DNA from: JANNRA01 sp031401035
GTDB lineage: Bacteria > Desulfobacterota > Binatia > HRBIN30 > CADEER01
DNA: 14,717 bases
Reading direction: 5' to 3'
NCBI GenBank assembly: GCA_031401035.1
Contig: JANNRA010000082.1
Location: 1-14,717 of the forward strand
Made by a program: the position numbers and the translations under genes. This document shows, one piece after another, positions 13,254 through 14,717 of this stretch; the first letter of the stretch is position 1; every line of letters starts with the position of its first letter. A model generated the notes under the pieces. That model made no database searches, had not been told where the DNA came from, and worked only from the letters and a program-made list of their open reading frames with translations.

Positions 13254-13549
13254 CCGAGGTCACCGAGGCCGTGTTGGCGCGCTCGCGGGCCCTGTGGAAT
13301 CGCACCCGGCTGGATCTCGCCAGCGACGAGATCCTCGCCCAGTTGCTCGACCGCGGCGAGCCCGAGACGTGGCGGGCGCTGTATCAGGCGGCACGCGAGG
13401 ACGCGTCGCTGCGGCGTCGCATCGCCCGGATCGTCGCCAGCGTGCCGCTGCCGTTCCCGTATCTGTGGCTCGCGGCGCTGGCGAGTCTCGGTGAAACGGT
13501 CGACTTCGACGCGCCGTTGCCCCGACGCGATGCCGCGGGCGAGGTCTGA
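13250..13549 (+). CDS. Small helical partner of the nucleotidyltransferase (candidate antitoxin)
   Basis: This 99-residue protein overlaps the nucleotidyltransferase gene by ATGA and is almost surely co-translated with it. It is predicted largely helical, with RLDLASDEILAQLLDRG (20-36), ETWRALYQAAREDASLRRRIARI (39-61) and a hydrophobic VPLPFPYLWLAALASLG (65-81). The WRALY, D-x-x-LR and VPLP..WLAALASLG pattern is regular enough to suggest a conserved family, not a chance ORF, but I have no name for it. By position it may be an antitoxin or a subunit. It does not look like AbiEi, MntA/HepT-type HEPN (no RxxxxH motif) or a standard helix-turn-helix protein. In known AbiE systems the antitoxin gene comes first; here the order is reversed. 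Confidence 0.7.
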   Translation: MTEVTEAVLARSRALWNRTRLDLASDEILAQLLDRGEPETWRALYQAAREDASLRRRIARIVASVPLPFPYLWLAALASLGETVDFDAPLPRRDAAGEV

Positions 13550-13582
13550 TTCTCATGCGCCGGTGGGCGCGGTGGGCCGAGC

Positions 13583-13867
13583 CTACGAAGGACGAGAGAG
13601 AAAGCGGTCGACCACCGCCTGCGCCAGCGGATCGATCACCGCCAGGGTGTCGGTCTCGATTCGGTAGGCGAGCGACTGCGCGCCGACGCGCTCGGCCGGC
13701 AGGCACAGCAGCACGGCTGCCAAGACGATGATCCCCGAACTCACCGCCGCGCGCCGTCCCCGCGTGCCGCGGCGCAGATGCTGGTGCACGCGTCCCGCCT
13801 CCCGCGCGCGACTGGAGCAAGCGGTATACCCGCGCAGGTGCTCCCAGGCCCCGGGGGTTCGGAGCAA
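13583..13867 (-). CDS. Doubtful small membrane protein
   Basis: A minus-strand frame of up to 94 codons contains one clear hydrophobic segment (SGIIVLAAVLLCLPAERVGA) behind a basic stretch, followed by about 30 polar residues (AYRIETDTLAVIDPLAQAVV). The segment and its positive-inside flank look protein-like, and the C-terminal part has a normal composition. The start is unsure: TTG at 13867 has no ribosome site, and GTG at 13744 (53 residues) has only a weak one. It may be a real single-pass protein, a fragment of a lost gene or chance. No family is recognised. Confidence 0.3.
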   Translation of the reverse strand: MLRTPGAWEHLRGYTACSSRAREAGRVHQHLRRGTRGRRAAVSSGIIVLAAVLLCLPAERVGAQSLAYRIETDTLAVIDPLAQAVVDRFLSRPS

Positions 13868-13975
13868 GGGAGCCGTTGGCCACTGGCAGCCGTGCGAGAA
13901 TATGCATTGCCGCCAGTGGTATGGGCGCTCCGTCAGGTCGCGCGCGGTCGCCGATATCGTTGCCGCCGACCCCGC
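13868..13975. other. Spacer between the small minus-strand ORF and the Nudix gene 3' end
   Basis: No convincing gene is seen. The last 30 bases or so, including CGTTGCCGC near 13958, resemble the sequence just left of the Nudix remnant at 12310, with a short gap, so the duplicated segment includes some 3' flank. Confidence 0.45.
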
Positions 13976-14020
13976 TCACTCGCGCTCGTAGCGCCAGCCG
14001 TCCTCGCGCATCCACAGGCG
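13976..14020. repeat. 45-base exact direct repeat, partner of 12310-12354
   Basis: This is the 3' end of the intact Nudix gene and is identical to 12310-12354 in the same orientation. The two copies bracket the nucleotidyltransferase pair and are 1666 bases apart. The homology resumes after a deletion in the left copy, so it is better read as a partial gene duplication than as an attachment site. Confidence 0.9.
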
Positions 14021-14647
14021 GTGGCGGGCGCCGGGGCGCTCGAGCTCGCCGTCGGCGTAGCCGACGTCGCCAGCGTAGAGCGTCACCGCGCCGCCCTCGA
14101 TCGGGAACAGGCGCGGCTCGAACACCTCCGCCTCGTCGCGCGCCAGGCCGCGCAGGGCGTCGTCGGCGTGGCGGTAGTCGGCGATGGCGGTAATGGTCAC
14201 GAAGGTCGGCGGCGGCAGCTCGATCTCGCCGGCGCGCTGCGCCGCCAGCGCGGCGTGCGCCGGGGTCCAGCGGTGGTCGTGGATCTCGCCGCCGTCGACC
14301 GCCACCGGCGCGTCGCTGCCGGCGCCGGCGAAGAACCAGGTGTCGAAGCGCTTCGGCAGCTGCACCGGCGTCACCCAGCGCGAGACGACGACCAACTGCT
14401 GCGGCTCGATGACCAGTCCCGCCTCCTCATGCGCCTCGCGCACGGCGGCGCGGCGCGCCGCCCGCAGGACGTCGCGACTGTCGTCGAAGTCACCGGCATC
14501 GACCCGCCCGCCGGGAAACACCCAGGCGCCGCCGTGAAAGGCGAGCTGGGCGTTGCGGCGGACGAGGAGCACCTCGCAACCGTCGGCGCCGTCGCGCAGC
14601 AACACGACGGTGGCGGCGGGATGTGCGGCAGCGGGCTGGTCGGGCAT
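13976..14647 (-). CDS. Nudix hydrolase (NUDT19-like)
   Basis: This 223-residue enzyme should cleave a nucleoside diphosphate linked to another group. The Nudix box is split: FPGGRVDAGD (44-53) is followed by about ten extra residues before REAHEEAGL (70-78), whereas the classic box has 14 positions from G to R. A similar insertion is typical of NUDT19-like, CoA-diphosphatase-related proteins. RWVTPVQLPKRFDTWFF (90-106) is also characteristic of this group. The catalytic REAHEEAG core is complete, so it is probably active. ATG 14647 starts the frame shortly after the TAA of the upstream minus-strand gene at 14657-14659, so the two are probably in one operon. A CoA-diphosphatase role would fit next to acyl-CoA genes, but the substrate is not proven. 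A broken second copy of its 3' part is at 12310-12385. Confidence 0.88.
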   Translation of the reverse strand: MPDQPAAAHPAATVVLLRDGADGCEVLLVRRNAQLAFHGGAWVFPGGRVDAGDFDDSRDVLRAARRAAVREAHEEAGLVIEPQQLVVVSRWVTPVQLPKRFDTWFFAGAGSDAPVAVDGGEIHDHRWTPAHAALAAQRAGEIELPPPTFVTITAIADYRHADDALRGLARDEAEVFEPRLFPIEGGAVTLYAGDVGYADGELERPGARHRLWMREDGWRYERE

Positions 14648-14656
14648 CGTCGTGTC

Positions 14657-14717
14657 TTAGTCGACCGCGCAGGGCGCGGCCAGCGCGGTGCCGTATTCGA
14701 TGCGGCACCGCGCTGGC
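14657..14717 (-). CDS. C-terminal end of a gene running off the window
   Basis: On the minus strand a frame enters from the window end and stops at TAA (14657-14659), 9 bases before the Nudix ATG. The last residues read RIEYGTALAAPCAVD. The short spacing to the Nudix gene and same strand suggest an operon. Too little remains to name the protein. The outermost 15 bases belong to an inverted repeat and may not be true coding sequence. Confidence 0.4.
   Translation of the reverse strand, partial: PARCRIEYGTALAAPCAVD
14679..14717. repeat. Perfect 15-base inverted repeat at the window end
   Basis: GCCAGCGCGGTGCCG at 14679-14693 is the exact reverse complement of 14703-14717, with a 9-base loop TATTCGATG. 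The right arm ends at the very last base of the window. It may be a real hairpin, or a fold-back artefact if the window end is a contig end. Confidence 0.8.

Noticed and set aside
13260..14015. Open frame of 251 codons on the minus strand from the Nudix 3' end across the 99-residue gene
   Set aside because: R/A-rich translation overlapping other genes; its first residues only echo the Nudix end in the wrong frame.
12310..14020. Integrative element with attachment-site repeats at the Nudix 3' end
   Set aside because: No integrase or transposase is present between the repeats, and the left homology resumes after an internal deletion, which fits a duplicated gene piece better than an attachment site.

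Overview
The window is very GC-rich, with G/C-ending codons and many GTG starts. The gene content (YCF48/RND pair, acyl-CoA genes, OmpA, HupE/UreJ) points to a Gram-negative, probably environmental bacterium, for example a relative of Myxococcota, Desulfobacterota or Binatota. That placement is inference; there is no rRNA or tRNA gene here to anchor it.

Layout. (1) 168-2284, minus strand: a two-gene operon of a secreted parvulin-like peptidyl-prolyl isomerase and a HupE/UreJ-type membrane protein, joined by a 4-base GTGA overlap. (2) 2400-3389, plus strand: an OmpA-family outer-membrane protein with a proline-rich linker. (3) 3403-3465: a palindromic repeat built on ACGGAG units, between the converging ompA-like gene and ligase gene; a second copy lies at 9889-9954. 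(4) 3477-5093, minus strand: an acyl-CoA synthetase, divergent from (5), with a good sigma70-type promoter for the plus-strand side at 5203-5232. (5) 5263-12257, plus strand: a probable catabolic and transport operon, in order a YCF48-like beta-propeller, an RND/MMPL transporter, an acyl-CoA dehydrogenase, an amidohydrolase-2 protein, a crotonase-fold protein and a 219-residue protein that I do not recognise. (6) 12258-14020: an accessory patch with a decayed fragment of a Nudix gene, a nucleotidyltransferase (AbiEii-like) gene overlapping a 99-codon partner by ATGA, and a doubtful small membrane ORF. (7) 13976-14647, minus strand: the intact Nudix hydrolase. It is preceded by the last codons of another minus-strand gene, which runs off the window end inside a perfect inverted repeat.

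How the genes may work together. The ligase would activate a hydrophobic carboxylic acid as a CoA thioester. The dehydrogenase and crotonase-fold enzyme would then process it, and the amidohydrolase may act on an intermediate. The RND protein with its exported propeller would move a lipid-like substrate across the envelope. The substrate cannot be read from the sequence.

The most unusual parts are the nucleotidyltransferase/99-residue gene pair lying between a broken and an intact copy of the same Nudix gene end, the G9 run at the YCF48/RND overlap, and several enzymes of the operon that lack textbook catalytic residues of their families.
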